A stretch of 64,000 bases of DNA from Oscillospiraceae bacterium MB08-C2-2 (GCA_035621215.1 CP141729.1:394944-458943); one strand, 5' to 3'; numbered from the stretch's first letter, positions 16,561-25,922 are shown. Numbers and translations are program-made. Notes: generated by a model not told the origin, from the letters alone.

Positions 16561-16590
16561 TTGCAAAAATGAACCGCTTTTGTTGCAAAA
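16561..16590. promoter_or_regulatory. Candidate AraC-family operator: TTGCAA direct pair, 22-bp period
   Basis: TTGCAA occurs at 16561-16566 and 16583-16588, sixteen bases apart, giving a period of two helical turns as expected for AraC-family activators. It lies between the YhcH gene (minus) and the AraC-type gene (plus). On the minus strand a TATAGA -10-like box follows about 33 bases later without a good -35, typical of an activator-dependent promoter. An almost identical site is at 36877-36904. Confidence 0.55.
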
Positions 16591-16738
16591 CTTCACCTTT
16601 CCCACCGTTATCAACACTGCTTGCATGAGCTATACACAGGATTTCACCCGCCTGCTCAGGCGGTTTCAAAATAGCCCCACAAAGGACTGCTTTGAAGTGA
16701 AACAAGTATAACCATCGTATAAAAGAGAGGTGTTTTAA

Positions 16739-17605
16739 GTGGAAATAATGGGTACCTGCGCATGTTCTGAGAATGCCTGCCTCACCAACGGACGTTTTTC
16801 GGTGGCTTTGCTGGATTATCGGGAGCAGGTGAAGCAAATGCACAACCACAACTATCTTGAAATTTATTTTTCTGTTTCAGAAGGTAAGCGCTTTATTATT
16901 GATGATACAATCTACCCCATGTGCAACAACGATGTTTTTATCATCAATCAGTTTCAAACCCATTTGCCGGTGGCGGCTGCCCATAAAAAACACCTGCGTT
17001 ATGTTTTTACCATTATGCCGGATTATCTGGAATCCATTTCTTCGCCTTCCACCAACCTGCTGCACCTTTTTTATGATACAAAGAATTATCCTCGCAGAAT
17101 CCCCCTGAAAAGAACCCAGAGAGAGCAGTTGATCCAGCTTATCCACAAGCTGGGGACTTTGCAGGGCTATGGTATGGATTTAATGGAAAACTCTTTGCTG
17201 GTGGAAGTTCTTTTTTTGCTGATCCATGCTTCCCGTAAAAGCAGTGGGGTAATTACCAGTGGAGGAAAGTATATGGAGGATGTTCTCCATTATATTGATG
17301 CATCGCTGGAGCGGGATCTTTCGCTGGATACTCTTTCCGCTGAGTTTTATTTGAGCAAGGGCTATTTCTGCCGGGTTTTTAAGGAGCACACCGGCATCAC
17401 TGTTAACAAATATATTCTTGCAAAGCGCATTGCCAGAGCCAAGCAACTGCTCTCAGTGGGCTGTTCGGTGCAGGAGACAGCCTCCATGGTTGGATTTAAC
17501 GACTATGCCAGCTTTATCCGGCGTTTTAAGAGCGAGGTGGGGATATCCCCCAAACGGTATAGCCGCTCATACATTGTGGTTGCCCCACAGGCAGAGCAGG
17601 AGTAA
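16739..17605 (+). CDS. AraC-family transcriptional regulator
   Basis: A 288-residue regulator with an N-terminal cupin-like sensor (residues about 20-130; HNHNYLEIYFSVSEGKRF) and a C-terminal double helix-turn-helix (residues about 180-280). Family landmarks are LSLDTLSAEFYLSKGYFCRV and VGFNDYASFIRRFKSEVG followed by SPKRY. The start is GTG at 16739 with GAGAGG eight bases upstream; an ATG three codons later is an alternative. It is divergent from the YhcH/aroQ unit. The TTGCAA pair in the shared spacer, and its copy before the sugar ABC importer at 36.8 kb, are its likely targets. Confidence 0.88.
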   Translation: MEIMGTCACSENACLTNGRFSVALLDYREQVKQMHNHNYLEIYFSVSEGKRFIIDDTIYPMCNNDVFIINQFQTHLPVAAAHKKHLRYVFTIMPDYLESISSPSTNLLHLFYDTKNYPRRIPLKRTQREQLIQLIHKLGTLQGYGMDLMENSLLVEVLFLLIHASRKSSGVITSGGKYMEDVLHYIDASLERDLSLDTLSAEFYLSKGYFCRVFKEHTGITVNKYILAKRIARAKQLLSVGCSVQETASMVGFNDYASFIRRFKSEVGISPKRYSRSYIVVAPQAEQE

Positions 17606-17639
17606 TGCCCAGATCCAATACAAAAGAGGGCATATATTT

Positions 17640-17678
17640 GTTAGGGCAGAAGGCCGGAAAGCGGCGTTCCGCCCTAAC
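17640..17678. other. Imperfect hairpin after the AraC gene
   Basis: GTTAGGGC (17640-17647) pairs with GCCCTAAC (17671-17678), with an inner GCCG/CGGC stem. A weaker ATGCCC/GGGCAT pair precedes it at 17605-17633. Neither has a T-tract. They may stabilise the AraC mRNA 3' end. Nothing else is visible in the 17606-17798 spacer. Confidence 0.4.
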
Positions 17679-17798
17679 CGCATGATGTCGCCTGCCGCCA
17701 TACCCTGAACAGCTCCAGCATGCCTGTTGTTTCCCATAGAAATACCCCTTTCGCCAGAGCAAGAAAAAGGCGGTATCCCCATATCCAAATGATCAGTC

Positions 17799-17843
17799 AA
17801 AAAGAGCCAGGGCGTGTCCTCTGTTTGTAGAGGGCACGCCCTG
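17799..17843 (-). terminator. Intrinsic terminator of the SLH-protein operon
   Basis: A 15-bp stem (17808-17822 with 17829-17843, one G-T pair) around loop GTTTGT. On the minus strand it is followed by GCTCTTTTTGA. It lies about 115 bases after the stop of the SLH protein. Confidence 0.82.
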
Positions 17844-17956
17844 AGCGGTTTTCGGAAGCCAGTCTGTCGTGGCGCTTTATGAAACGCCTTAGACCCTGTA
17901 GTTTTGTGTCCTCGCTTTTCAGCGAGTTTGCCCTAGGCTCCATTCTCTTGTTTTGG

Positions 17957-20900
17957 TTACTTGGTTTTTCTTATGCCATTTTCATCCACTTGATAGCCGT
18001 CAATTTTTGTATTTTTGGCAAGAGAGCCGTCGGCATAGAAGTAATACCATTTTCCGTCTACCTGAAGCCATTTTCCAGCGATCATGACACCATAGCTATC
18101 AAAATAATAGCGCTTTGAATTTCCACTTGTTTCAATATCTTTCCATCTTATGGCAGGCCTGCCATTTTGGTAGAACATCCATTGGCCGGAATGGTTCATT
18201 GTCCAGCCTTGCATGGTATCGCTGAAAATCATCAGCTCAACAAAGCGGCGCAGCACTGCCGAAACCTCGGCTCTTGTGGCTGTCCCCTGGGGATCAAAGA
18301 GGTTGCTGTTTTTGCCGCTGATCACACCCGCCATCTGCATCTGCTTTACGGCTTCTTTGGCGTGGGTACTGATTTTAGCGTTATCTGAAAAGATGTTTTC
18401 CACATGAACCTTCGGCACAGTATATCCCATGGCCTTGGCATAGTTTCTCATAATAACCGCCATTTGCTCACGGGTTACAAGGCCGTCCGGATCGAACTTG
18501 CCTCCCTCGGTGCCCACCAGAATGTTGTTTTTGCTTGCCCATTCGATATAGCCCATGTAGTAGGCATCAGCCTTTACATCGGTAAAGCTGGACTGCTTAT
18601 AGGCCCTTATGTCGGCATTTGCCAAACGTCCCAGTGCCGTTACAAACATTCCCCGTGTCATGGAGCCGCCCGGACTGAACGTGGTGGTGCTGGTGCCGGT
18701 TATAAGACCACGGTTTGCAGCAAAAAGAATATCATCCTTTGCCCAATGACCGCCTATATCGGTAAAGTTGAAGCCGGCTTTGTAGGCTACGCCGTAAGTG
18801 GAGAAATGGCTGGTGGAAAACACCACCGTTCCGCGTTTGGCGTCGTAGCTGGAATCGGTAAGGTAGGTTACCTTGCCTTTTGCATCCACATAGACAGCGT
18901 AGACATACCCGGCGGCTTCGTTTTTTTGCAGGGTATAGGGAATCTCCACACTGACACTGCCCTTGCCAAAGTCGGTCACAGACTTGCCGTTGCCGTAGAG
19001 TGCTTTGAGGTCATATGCGGGCCGGCTGCCGATGGCAGCCTTTGCATCGCCGGGTAGCTTTGTATTGTCCATGCGAGTGGCAGAAAGCTGGACATCAGCC
19101 TTTGCCTGCCGGTTGATCTCTGTCACGGCCGCAAGGTCAATGCCGATGGTAAGGTCGGGGCGGTCTATGACAAGCTGAACGCTGAAGATTTTGTTTCCGA
19201 TAACCTTCTCCTGCGTAGTCTTGGGCAGATTGACTGTGACTGTGTCTGCATCCTTACCGGCGGTGGTGACATGGATAACCGCCGTGATGTCGCCTGGGCT
19301 CACACCTTTTTTTGCCGCTTCTGCCTGTGCGTTTGCAATGGCATCGGTGATGTTTTTGTCGGTCAGGCTGACGCTGGCGTTGCCTGTGTTGTCTACCGTG
19401 GCCTTATTTTCTGTACTGCCAGTCACCGGCTCGGTGGGCTTTGTGGACAGAGTGGGCCTATCGGAACCACTGTCAGAGTCCCTCCCGCCGTTATCGTTAC
19501 CTGTGGATAATTTGGCGATAGCTGCGTCGATCCCAATCCCACCGCTCTCTTGATTAAGCGTCAGCTTAAGAGTACCCCTGATAAAGCCTTTGGCAGAAGA
19601 GGTTGCCTGGGTTTTTGTGAATCCATTCCCAGTATCCCATGCCACGGTCACACCATAGAGTGAAGCGGCTTGTGCTACACTCAAAATATCCGCTGCTGTT
19701 GTACTGTTGGAAACTGACATCCGGTTGATTGCCGCCATAATTGCAGCCTGAGCTGCCGCAAGCTTTTGCGCATCGGTAAGACCCGAGATGGTTTTGGTCA
19801 GCGTCAAGTTTTTGTTCGTTATGTTGGTGTTTGTTACCGTAACACCTGTGATTGCGCCGCTGTCATAGCCTGTGTAGCTGACTGCAATGGTATAGCTTCC
19901 GGCGGAAACGCCTGTGATGATGTACCTGCCGTCTGTCGCTGCTGTTACCACGCCGCCCACATTACCGCTGCTGTTCTTGAGCTGTAGAGCTGCGGGGATG
20001 CCCGCACTGGTATCGCTGCCCTTAACCGTACCGCTTATGGTATAGCCGGGAGCTGTCGCCGCCTTGAATGTCACGCTAACGGTGACAGCATAGGCGGGCA
20101 TGGTGAAGGCACCGCTTGTCACGGTGAGAGTCGTGTTTGGGTCTCCTGTCTTGGTTACGGTAATCGTATCCAGCTCATAATTGGCATCCGCCGTAGGCGT
20201 GACAGTGACAGTTTGCCCCTCTCTCGCAGAGGGAACCTTGTTGCCGTTTACCTTCACGGTGAAGCTGCCGTTTGTGGCAGCGGTCTTGGTGATGATTTGC
20301 GCCGCCGCCAGCTTGAGCTGGCTGCCGTCCGCGATTACGGCAAATCCGCTGTTGTCACTGACGAATTTTGAGATATAGTCACTGTTGGTAACAGCTTCTC
20401 CGGTGGTGAATACACCCGCTTTGGGAATGAGAACATGGTCCCTCGATAGTTCAACGATACTGACGCCGATGGCTGTGCTGTTGGTGAGCGCACCTGTAAT
20501 GTAAATATTAGAAGGGTGACCGCTATAAGGCATCAGCGCAACATTGTCGCTTGCTTCGCCGACTGTGTTGCCGGAAATATTCGCATTGCCGGACAGCATC
20601 ATACCTTCGCTGGTAAGCACCCCGCCGCCCGCGCCGCCCGCGACTACAGTGTTGCCGGTGATGCTCCCGCCGCTCATGGTGAAGCCGCCTAAATTCGCCA
20701 CACCGCCGCCGATTGACACGTCACCGCTGCCTGAGATGCAGGAATTACCGGCAATACTGCCTCCTGACATAGTGAAGGTACCCCTATTTGCCACGCCGCC
20801 GCCGGTCACAGCGGTGTTTCCTGTGATATTGCCGCCGGCCATGATAAAGACACCTGAACCATCAACATAGATGCCGCCGCCCGCGCCTTCTCCGGCGCCG

Positions 20901-23539
20901 TGCCCTCCGGTGATTTTTCCCTGATTGGCAACGGTGGCGCTGCTTGTATCGCAGAGGGTCAGGTTGCCATTCACAGTGAGGACGTTATAATCCAAACTAC
21001 TCGTCGGAATATCGTTGCCATCGATGGTCTTGCCCTTGAGGTCAAGCACGGTGGTCTTATCCTCTGCAAACTCCAGCGTGGCGCTGATGTTCACATGCTC
21101 CAAGAGCTGAATGTATGCCGTGCCGCTTGCAAAACCGTTTGCGTATGCTACGGCATCGGTCAGGCTGCCGCTGCCGGCCCAAGTAGCGGGGGCTGCGTCT
21201 TCTGTGCCTGCTACGCCCCATTGCGCCTGCGGTTCAGTCCACGCTGCGCCGAACACGGGATAACCGTCGTTTGTCGTTCCGCTGTCGACCTGCCATGTGT
21301 AATAGTCGATGTTGTCTTGCTGTTCGACCCATGTGTTCATCCGGTCGATCAGCGCATTTTCTGTACCTGAGACGGCTTTCATCTGCGCGTCTGTCAATTT
21401 TGTTCCAAGACCCAAATTTGTTCCTGATGCCGCTGGCATATTTACGTAGTAACATTGATCAACCGTTCCTGAACTGAGCATACCGATTACGCCGCCGTTA
21501 CAGCCTTGCATACCGTCAGCGGAGACATCGGCGGTGCTGTAGCAGTTGGCTATGGCAATCTCCTGACCGCCGTAGCCAATCAGACCTCCGGCATAGGAGC
21601 CAATGCCGCTTGCGGCGCTGACGCTGCCGCCCCGGACGAAGCAGTTGGAAATGGTTCCCCCGAATACGTCGCCTGCCAGCGCACCGGCATAGACCAGTTT
21701 GTTATTGGTAGAGGTGTTGGAAACGGCGATTGACACATTTATCAATCCGACGTTTTTAACGGAGCCGCAGAACTCGCCGAGCAGCCCTGCAAAGACAGTT
21801 TCGTCACCTGCCTCAATCTTCACCGTCAGACCTGTAATGGTGTGCCCCTGCCCGTCAAAGCTGCCGGCGAAGGCGGAGCCGGGAGCACTGCCCACCGGTG
21901 ACCACTGGAAGCCGGACACGTCGATGTTATCGTCAAGGAGGACGGTGTAGTCAAGATAGTTCGCGCCGTTTGCCGACCACCACGCCGCGCCCTTGGTGGT
22001 TTTGATGGTGATGACTCTGTTTGTATCGTCCAGCACATAGTCGGTGCCGGAAGCTGCCGCAGGGGAAGCCGCCGCGTATGCTGCCGCCGTGGGGAGGGCA
22101 TCGCTGGGCGGGGTCACAATAATATACAGAGACGCGAGATTCGTTAATTGGTCGTGCGGTAAAGGAGGGCAGTTGGCAGCGGCTGCTGCGTTATCCCCTA
22201 CTTTCACGATATAGCCTTCATCCACGGTGATGGTACCGCCACCGTTTCGGCCGGCGTTGCTGATGGCCATGCCAAACATACCGCTGCCGCTGCTGGCGAT
22301 AAGGGTAGCCGAGTCGGAAACATTCACATCTCCATTAATGCCAACACCGGCTATGCCATTAAAAGCGCCGCCTGTTCCGGCAGCACCGCCGGTGGCAGTG
22401 AGTGTCGCCGCTCCTGTCACTGTAACATTGCCGCTGATACCAGAGCCGCCAACGCCACCCGTTCCCTCTTCAGCCGATCCACCTTTGCCGCCGGTGGCAG
22501 TGAGTGCCGCATCTTCTGTTACCGTAACATTGCCGCTGATACCAGCACCGCCAGTGCCACTCGTCCCCCCGGTAACAGATCCACCTTTGCCGCCGGTGGC
22601 GGTGAGTGCTGCCGTACCCATGACAGTAACATTGCCGCTGATACCAGCGCCACCTTTACCGCTGTCCATCAAACTGGAGTAGCCTATGCCGCCCGTGAGG
22701 GAGCTGTCCGCAATCATATTTAAGGTGATTGTGCCGCTTGTCACCGTCAGGGCAGTTGCGCCGTCCGGCACCCGATACGACCCGCTCGGTGGTGCTTCGA
22801 TCACAACGCCGTTAAGGTTCAGTTTAACCTCGCCTGTCGCATTGACCACGATAACATGGGAAGTGGAGGCCTTTTCATCCGCCATGCCAACGGTATATTC
22901 ACCCGCAGCACCAAAGGTCAGCACACCGTTTTCATACGTCGGCGCGGCACCATCTTCGTCTATGCTGACCGAAAAATCGCCGTAGGTGGCCGGAGTACCT
23001 GTCCGCAGTGCCCTCATAAGTGGCTGCGTCCCCACCGCAACGGTGATTTCCGGTAGGGCGGCACTTACCGTATAGCCCTCTGTCACCGGTGTAAAGATAT
23101 AAACGCCCTCGGCATCCATATCATATTTCGGAGCAGATATCCATGTAACCGGGATATCCGAGGTTGTGATGTTCCATTCAAGCTCGGTCGTCCCGCCTGC
23201 CGTTGCCGGCTCACTGGAGCCTGCCGGAGTGGCAGAACTGAGAGCTGCCTCTGTCAAATTGTCCGGGTTCCTTGAATCCTGTAGGGGTTTCTCCACTGTG
23301 CTGCTATCAACAGCCACTGCTGTTCTCACCGTTGCTGTCAGGGTTTCAGGCAGCTCCAGATCTTTCATGGATGTGCCAAGTGGTACTGATCTTTCTGTTT
23401 CTGTTAGTGATGCAAAGGCAATGATTTCCCCGCTTGTGCCAAGTGGAGTGGTTCCTTCTTCTGCCATAGCCGAAACCGGCAATAAGGTTAGCACCATGCA
23501 CACCGAAAGCCAAATACTCAAAATTCTTTTTGTCGCCAT
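17957..23539 (-). CDS. Very large secreted SLH-domain surface protein with cell-wall-binding repeats
   Basis: A 1,860-residue secreted protein. Residues 1-26 are a signal peptide ending SAMA. The first half has Gly/Thr-rich beta-helix-type repeats (ALTATGGKGGS and ISGNVTVT recurring), a GLUG-like stretch (GGLIGYGGQEIAIANCYS) and SGGSI-type coils. A carboxypeptidase-regulatory-like beta sandwich follows (GYTISGTVKGSDTSAGIPAA). Three SLH domains (residues about 1592-1772; FTDIGGHWAKDDI) anchor it to secondary cell-wall polymer. The last 80 residues are choline-binding-type YYF repeats (WLQVDGKWYYFYADGS). GAGGAG lies 13 bases before ATG 23539; ATG 23560 overlaps the upstream stop (ATGA) and is an alternative. 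Likely adhesin or S-layer-associated protein. Confidence 0.88.
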   Translation of the reverse strand: MATKRILSIWLSVCMVLTLLPVSAMAEEGTTPLGTSGEIIAFASLTETERSVPLGTSMKDLELPETLTATVRTAVAVDSSTVEKPLQDSRNPDNLTEAALSSATPAGSSEPATAGGTTELEWNITTSDIPVTWISAPKYDMDAEGVYIFTPVTEGYTVSAALPEITVAVGTQPLMRALRTGTPATYGDFSVSIDEDGAAPTYENGVLTFGAAGEYTVGMADEKASTSHVIVVNATGEVKLNLNGVVIEAPPSGSYRVPDGATALTVTSGTITLNMIADSSLTGGIGYSSLMDSGKGGAGISGNVTVMGTAALTATGGKGGSVTGGTSGTGGAGISGNVTVTEDAALTATGGKGGSAEEGTGGVGGSGISGNVTVTGAATLTATGGAAGTGGAFNGIAGVGINGDVNVSDSATLIASSGSGMFGMAISNAGRNGGGTITVDEGYIVKVGDNAAAAANCPPLPHDQLTNLASLYIIVTPPSDALPTAAAYAAASPAAASGTDYVLDDTNRVITIKTTKGAAWWSANGANYLDYTVLLDDNIDVSGFQWSPVGSAPGSAFAGSFDGQGHTITGLTVKIEAGDETVFAGLLGEFCGSVKNVGLINVSIAVSNTSTNNKLVYAGALAGDVFGGTISNCFVRGGSVSAASGIGSYAGGLIGYGGQEIAIANCYSTADVSADGMQGCNGGVIGMLSSGTVDQCYYVNMPAASGTNLGLGTKLTDAQMKAVSGTENALIDRMNTWVEQQDNIDYYTWQVDSGTTNDGYPVFGAAWTEPQAQWGVAGTEDAAPATWAGSGSLTDAVAYANGFASGTAYIQLLEHVNISATLEFAEDKTTVLDLKGKTIDGNDIPTSSLDYNVLTVNGNLTLCDTSSATVANQGKITGGHGAGEGAGGGIYVDGSGVFIMAGGNITGNTAVTGGGVANRGTFTMSGGSIAGNSCISGSGDVSIGGGVANLGGFTMSGGSITGNTVVAGGAGGGVLTSEGMMLSGNANISGNTVGEASDNVALMPYSGHPSNIYITGALTNSTAIGVSIVELSRDHVLIPKAGVFTTGEAVTNSDYISKFVSDNSGFAVIADGSQLKLAAAQIITKTAATNGSFTVKVNGNKVPSAREGQTVTVTPTADANYELDTITVTKTGDPNTTLTVTSGAFTMPAYAVTVSVTFKAATAPGYTISGTVKGSDTSAGIPAALQLKNSSGNVGGVVTAATDGRYIITGVSAGSYTIAVSYTGYDSGAITGVTVTNTNITNKNLTLTKTISGLTDAQKLAAAQAAIMAAINRMSVSNSTTAADILSVAQAASLYGVTVAWDTGNGFTKTQATSSAKGFIRGTLKLTLNQESGGIGIDAAIAKLSTGNDNGGRDSDSGSDRPTLSTKPTEPVTGSTENKATVDNTGNASVSLTDKNITDAIANAQAEAAKKGVSPGDITAVIHVTTAGKDADTVTVNLPKTTQEKVIGNKIFSVQLVIDRPDLTIGIDLAAVTEINRQAKADVQLSATRMDNTKLPGDAKAAIGSRPAYDLKALYGNGKSVTDFGKGSVSVEIPYTLQKNEAAGYVYAVYVDAKGKVTYLTDSSYDAKRGTVVFSTSHFSTYGVAYKAGFNFTDIGGHWAKDDILFAANRGLITGTSTTTFSPGGSMTRGMFVTALGRLANADIRAYKQSSFTDVKADAYYMGYIEWASKNNILVGTEGGKFDPDGLVTREQMAVIMRNYAKAMGYTVPKVHVENIFSDNAKISTHAKEAVKQMQMAGVISGKNSNLFDPQGTATRAEVSAVLRRFVELMIFSDTMQGWTMNHSGQWMFYQNGRPAIRWKDIETSGNSKRYYFDSYGVMIAGKWLQVDGKWYYFYADGSLAKNTKIDGYQVDENGIRKTK

Positions 23540-23556
23540 GCTTACTTGAACGCTCC

Positions 23557-23772
23557 TCATTTTGCAATCTTTTTGGGCCAGTAGCATACGCCAACGTCCA
23601 GTGAACGAGGCTTATCCAGGTGAAAATCGGCATAGCGGCAATACCAGCACTGCCGCAGTCCTTGCGGTGCATCCATTCTGGGCTCAAAGGCAGGGCAGGC
23701 TTGTTTCTTCCACACGTTACCCTCTGCATTAGGGGCCGCTAGTGGTGCATCCTCACGCCTGCGCTTTTCCAT
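23557..23772 (-). CDS. Small Cys/Trp-rich conserved-looking protein
   Basis: A 71-residue hypothetical protein. The C-terminal half has four cysteines in an organised pattern (ACPAFEP, then QCWYCRYADF, then GVCYWPKK) that looks like a small metal-binding or disulphide fold. The N-terminus is charged and there is no signal peptide. ATG at 23772 has GGAG nine bases upstream; an in-frame TTG at 23790 is less likely. Its stop overlaps an ATG of the SLH gene, so the two may be translationally coupled. I do not assign a function. Confidence 0.65.
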   Translation of the reverse strand: MEKRRREDAPLAAPNAEGNVWKKQACPAFEPRMDAPQGLRQCWYCRYADFHLDKPRSLDVGVCYWPKKIAK

Positions 23773-23819
23773 TTCATCACGCTCCTTCAATCAAATACTC
23801 CGAATCTTTTTTGAATGGA

Positions 23820-25811
23820 TTAGTTGCCGACAGTCTTCATTGCCTCAATAATAGGAAGCAACCGGTCAGTTGCTGTATTCACTAAATCGGCAACGGGAAT
23901 GTCAAATAGCCAGTAATCTCCACTTGCGTGATTGTCACCTTCGCACCATACATTCAGCCTGCCGCCATCTCCAAAGTAAAACTGTGTTGCAAATTCTTCT
24001 GTATCAATGCTCTCTGCAAGCTTTTGGTATGCTGCAGCTTTGACTTCTTCGGGCATTTCACCTTCAACCCCCGCTGCCGCAAACCCGAATTTACCGTCTA
24101 GTATCAGTTGTTTGAAGGCTTTCTTATCACTTACAAAATCCCACAGGTTCCCGGTATCCTTTTCACCCGTAGACAAGCTGAAAAGCTGGGTGCGTATGGA
24201 GCTGACCGGGTAGGCTGCCCCTGCCATATACACCGTGTTGTAGGTTCGAAGGCTCAGCAAATCGCCATCCACCACTTCGAAGACAGGCATAATATCGTAA
24301 GTGGTGTCTTTTTCGGCAGAGGAGGTTGGTGCAAGGCAGAACTCTTTTAATGCCTGATTCAGTTTTTCCTGCACAGCAGCATCGGTTAAGCCGCTTGCTT
24401 CCACATAGCGTGCCTGTGTGTTGTCATCGCCGTAATTTTCAAGGGCTTTCACATCAAAGGATACCTTGGCAGAAGAACTTTCTGCGGCAGCCGGTTCCTC
24501 TTTTGCGGTGCTGACACTTGCAGCAATGTCGGTTATAGTGCCGTCTTCCTCATACGTATAAAGCCCGGCTGTGGTTTTCTCACCAGTGGTAATGACAGCA
24601 AAGGTGCGGGTGGCCTCTGGATAGTCTGTATTATGGTCAATCCAGGTTCCCTCGTTGATGTAACATTTCCCATTATCAGTAGCGCGATAAGCGGGTACAT
24701 GGGTATGACCAAACACCACCACATCTACGTTTTCATCCGGATTTTCCAGATACTGTACCTTTGCCTGCCGGAAATAATATTCCCAATCCACAGTTCCGGC
24801 GACCGCCTCAACAAAGCTGTTGGGAACCTTGACCTGATTGATTTTCTGGCGTTCACCCCATGTGCGCTGGATATTTTTGAACAGCACCGGTGCGGAAATG
24901 GTCCCATCTGCCTGTTGGGCAGGATAAAAATCCAGATAGGTGTAGGAATCGTCAAAGCCATCCATGTGCATATCAAATATTTTTTCCTCAAGACCTTCGT
25001 TGGGTGTCATTCTTGTGGAAATATTTTTAAGGAGTGAATAGTAAATATAAGCACCGTACTGGTCAGCATCGGATTTATCAGGCACTGCTGTTACCACAGG
25101 CAGATTCTTTTCTACCTTGGGGCGCCCTTCCAATACCCATGTAGCCGCGTAACGTGCATAGAAATAACCGGCTGGTAACATAGTCTCGTTATTGCCCACC
25201 AGCTCAACATTGCTTACTGTATCCGGTGCGGAGAATACATCGTAACGGTGGCCATGCTCAATAGCAATTTCATTGCGGTCGCCCGTGTAATATGTTCCCA
25301 GACCTTTGGCATCCCGAATCTGCACTATTTTGGGGATAGCCTCCTGCAAAATATTGTTCTCTTGTGTCATATCGTGGTTACCGGGTATATAGACCAGCTT
25401 GATTCCGCTGTCGGCTACCTTATTGAGTTCGTCAATGATTCCTTGATTGTTGGCGATGACATCCTTGTAAAATTGTTGTACATCGGTGTAGCTGGGGTAA
25501 TCCACCGGCAGAAACCATTCATCCAAAAAATCGCCGTCGATTACCAGTTCACGCACATCCTTGGTGCTTTGCAGCCGCTTTAAGAAATCAATTAGTATTG
25601 GGCGATTCTCAACATTTTCGGCATATTTATCGTCCACTCCGATGTGGATGTCACTTATGACGACAATTTTGTTTCTCGTATCCCCGGCCTCCCATAATGC
25701 AGATGCACTTTCATCGGATGATGGAGCCTTGGGTGTACAGCCACTGGTGAACAGAGCCAAAGAAGTGACCATGCTGGCCGCCAGCAGCAAAGAGAGAATT
25801 TTTATTTTCAT
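23820..25811 (-). CDS. Lipoprotein metallophosphoesterase with C-terminal RsiV-like domain
   Basis: A 663-residue surface lipoprotein. The lipobox is FTSGC with lipidated Cys25. A calcineurin-type phosphoesterase domain spans about residues 48-420 with the full set of metal-binding motifs: SDIHIG (Asp54, His56), DGDFLDEW, IPGNHDMT, EHGHRYD and FGHTHVP. The C-terminal 200 residues resemble the extracellular DUF3298/RsiV type domain (LSLRTYNTVYMAGAAYPVSS). It would act outside the membrane on a phosphorylated wall polymer, lipid or nucleotide; the substrate is unknown. First gene after the candidate LytTR operator and followed by the Cys-rich and SLH genes on the same strand. Confidence 0.82.
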   Translation of the reverse strand: MKIKILSLLLAASMVTSLALFTSGCTPKAPSSDESASALWEAGDTRNKIVVISDIHIGVDDKYAENVENRPILIDFLKRLQSTKDVRELVIDGDFLDEWFLPVDYPSYTDVQQFYKDVIANNQGIIDELNKVADSGIKLVYIPGNHDMTQENNILQEAIPKIVQIRDAKGLGTYYTGDRNEIAIEHGHRYDVFSAPDTVSNVELVGNNETMLPAGYFYARYAATWVLEGRPKVEKNLPVVTAVPDKSDADQYGAYIYYSLLKNISTRMTPNEGLEEKIFDMHMDGFDDSYTYLDFYPAQQADGTISAPVLFKNIQRTWGERQKINQVKVPNSFVEAVAGTVDWEYYFRQAKVQYLENPDENVDVVVFGHTHVPAYRATDNGKCYINEGTWIDHNTDYPEATRTFAVITTGEKTTAGLYTYEEDGTITDIAASVSTAKEEPAAAESSSAKVSFDVKALENYGDDNTQARYVEASGLTDAAVQEKLNQALKEFCLAPTSSAEKDTTYDIMPVFEVVDGDLLSLRTYNTVYMAGAAYPVSSIRTQLFSLSTGEKDTGNLWDFVSDKKAFKQLILDGKFGFAAAGVEGEMPEEVKAAAYQKLAESIDTEEFATQFYFGDGGRLNVWCEGDNHASGDYWLFDIPVADLVNTATDRLLPIIEAMKTVGN

Positions 25812-25877
25812 ATCCTGTTCCTCCTACCAAAAGTTGTTTTTGCAAATGTTCGCTATAAGAATACTCCGAAAAACAGA

Positions 25878-25912
25878 AAAAATGAGCCTTTACACTTAAA
25901 AGGCTCATTTTT
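25878..25912 (-). terminator. Terminator-like hairpin after the sensor kinase gene
   Basis: AAATGAGCCTTT (25880-25891) pairs perfectly with AAAGGCTCATTT (25899-25910); the minus strand continues with T-rich sequence. It is placed to end the HTH-regulator-kinase transcript and physically overlaps the direct-repeat operator candidate. Confidence 0.7.
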
Positions 25913-25922
25913 ACACTTAAAA
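25889..25922. promoter_or_regulatory. Candidate LytTR-type operator: 13-base direct repeat, 21-bp period
   Basis: TTTACACTTAAAA occurs twice, at 25889-25901 and 25910-25922, an exact repeat with a 21-base period. Paired direct repeats at two helical turns are the known target design of LytTR/AgrA proteins, and ACACTTAAA differs from the AgrA box ACAGTTAAG at two bases. It lies 78-111 bases upstream of the phosphoesterase ATG. On the minus strand a TATTCT box follows without a good -35. The LytTR regulator is encoded by the adjacent operon. Confidence 0.6.

Noticed and set aside
18167-23549. Many plus-strand open frames of 60-217 codons opposite the SLH gene.
   Set aside because: They lack ribosome sites and domains and lie opposite a continuous, domain-rich reading frame.
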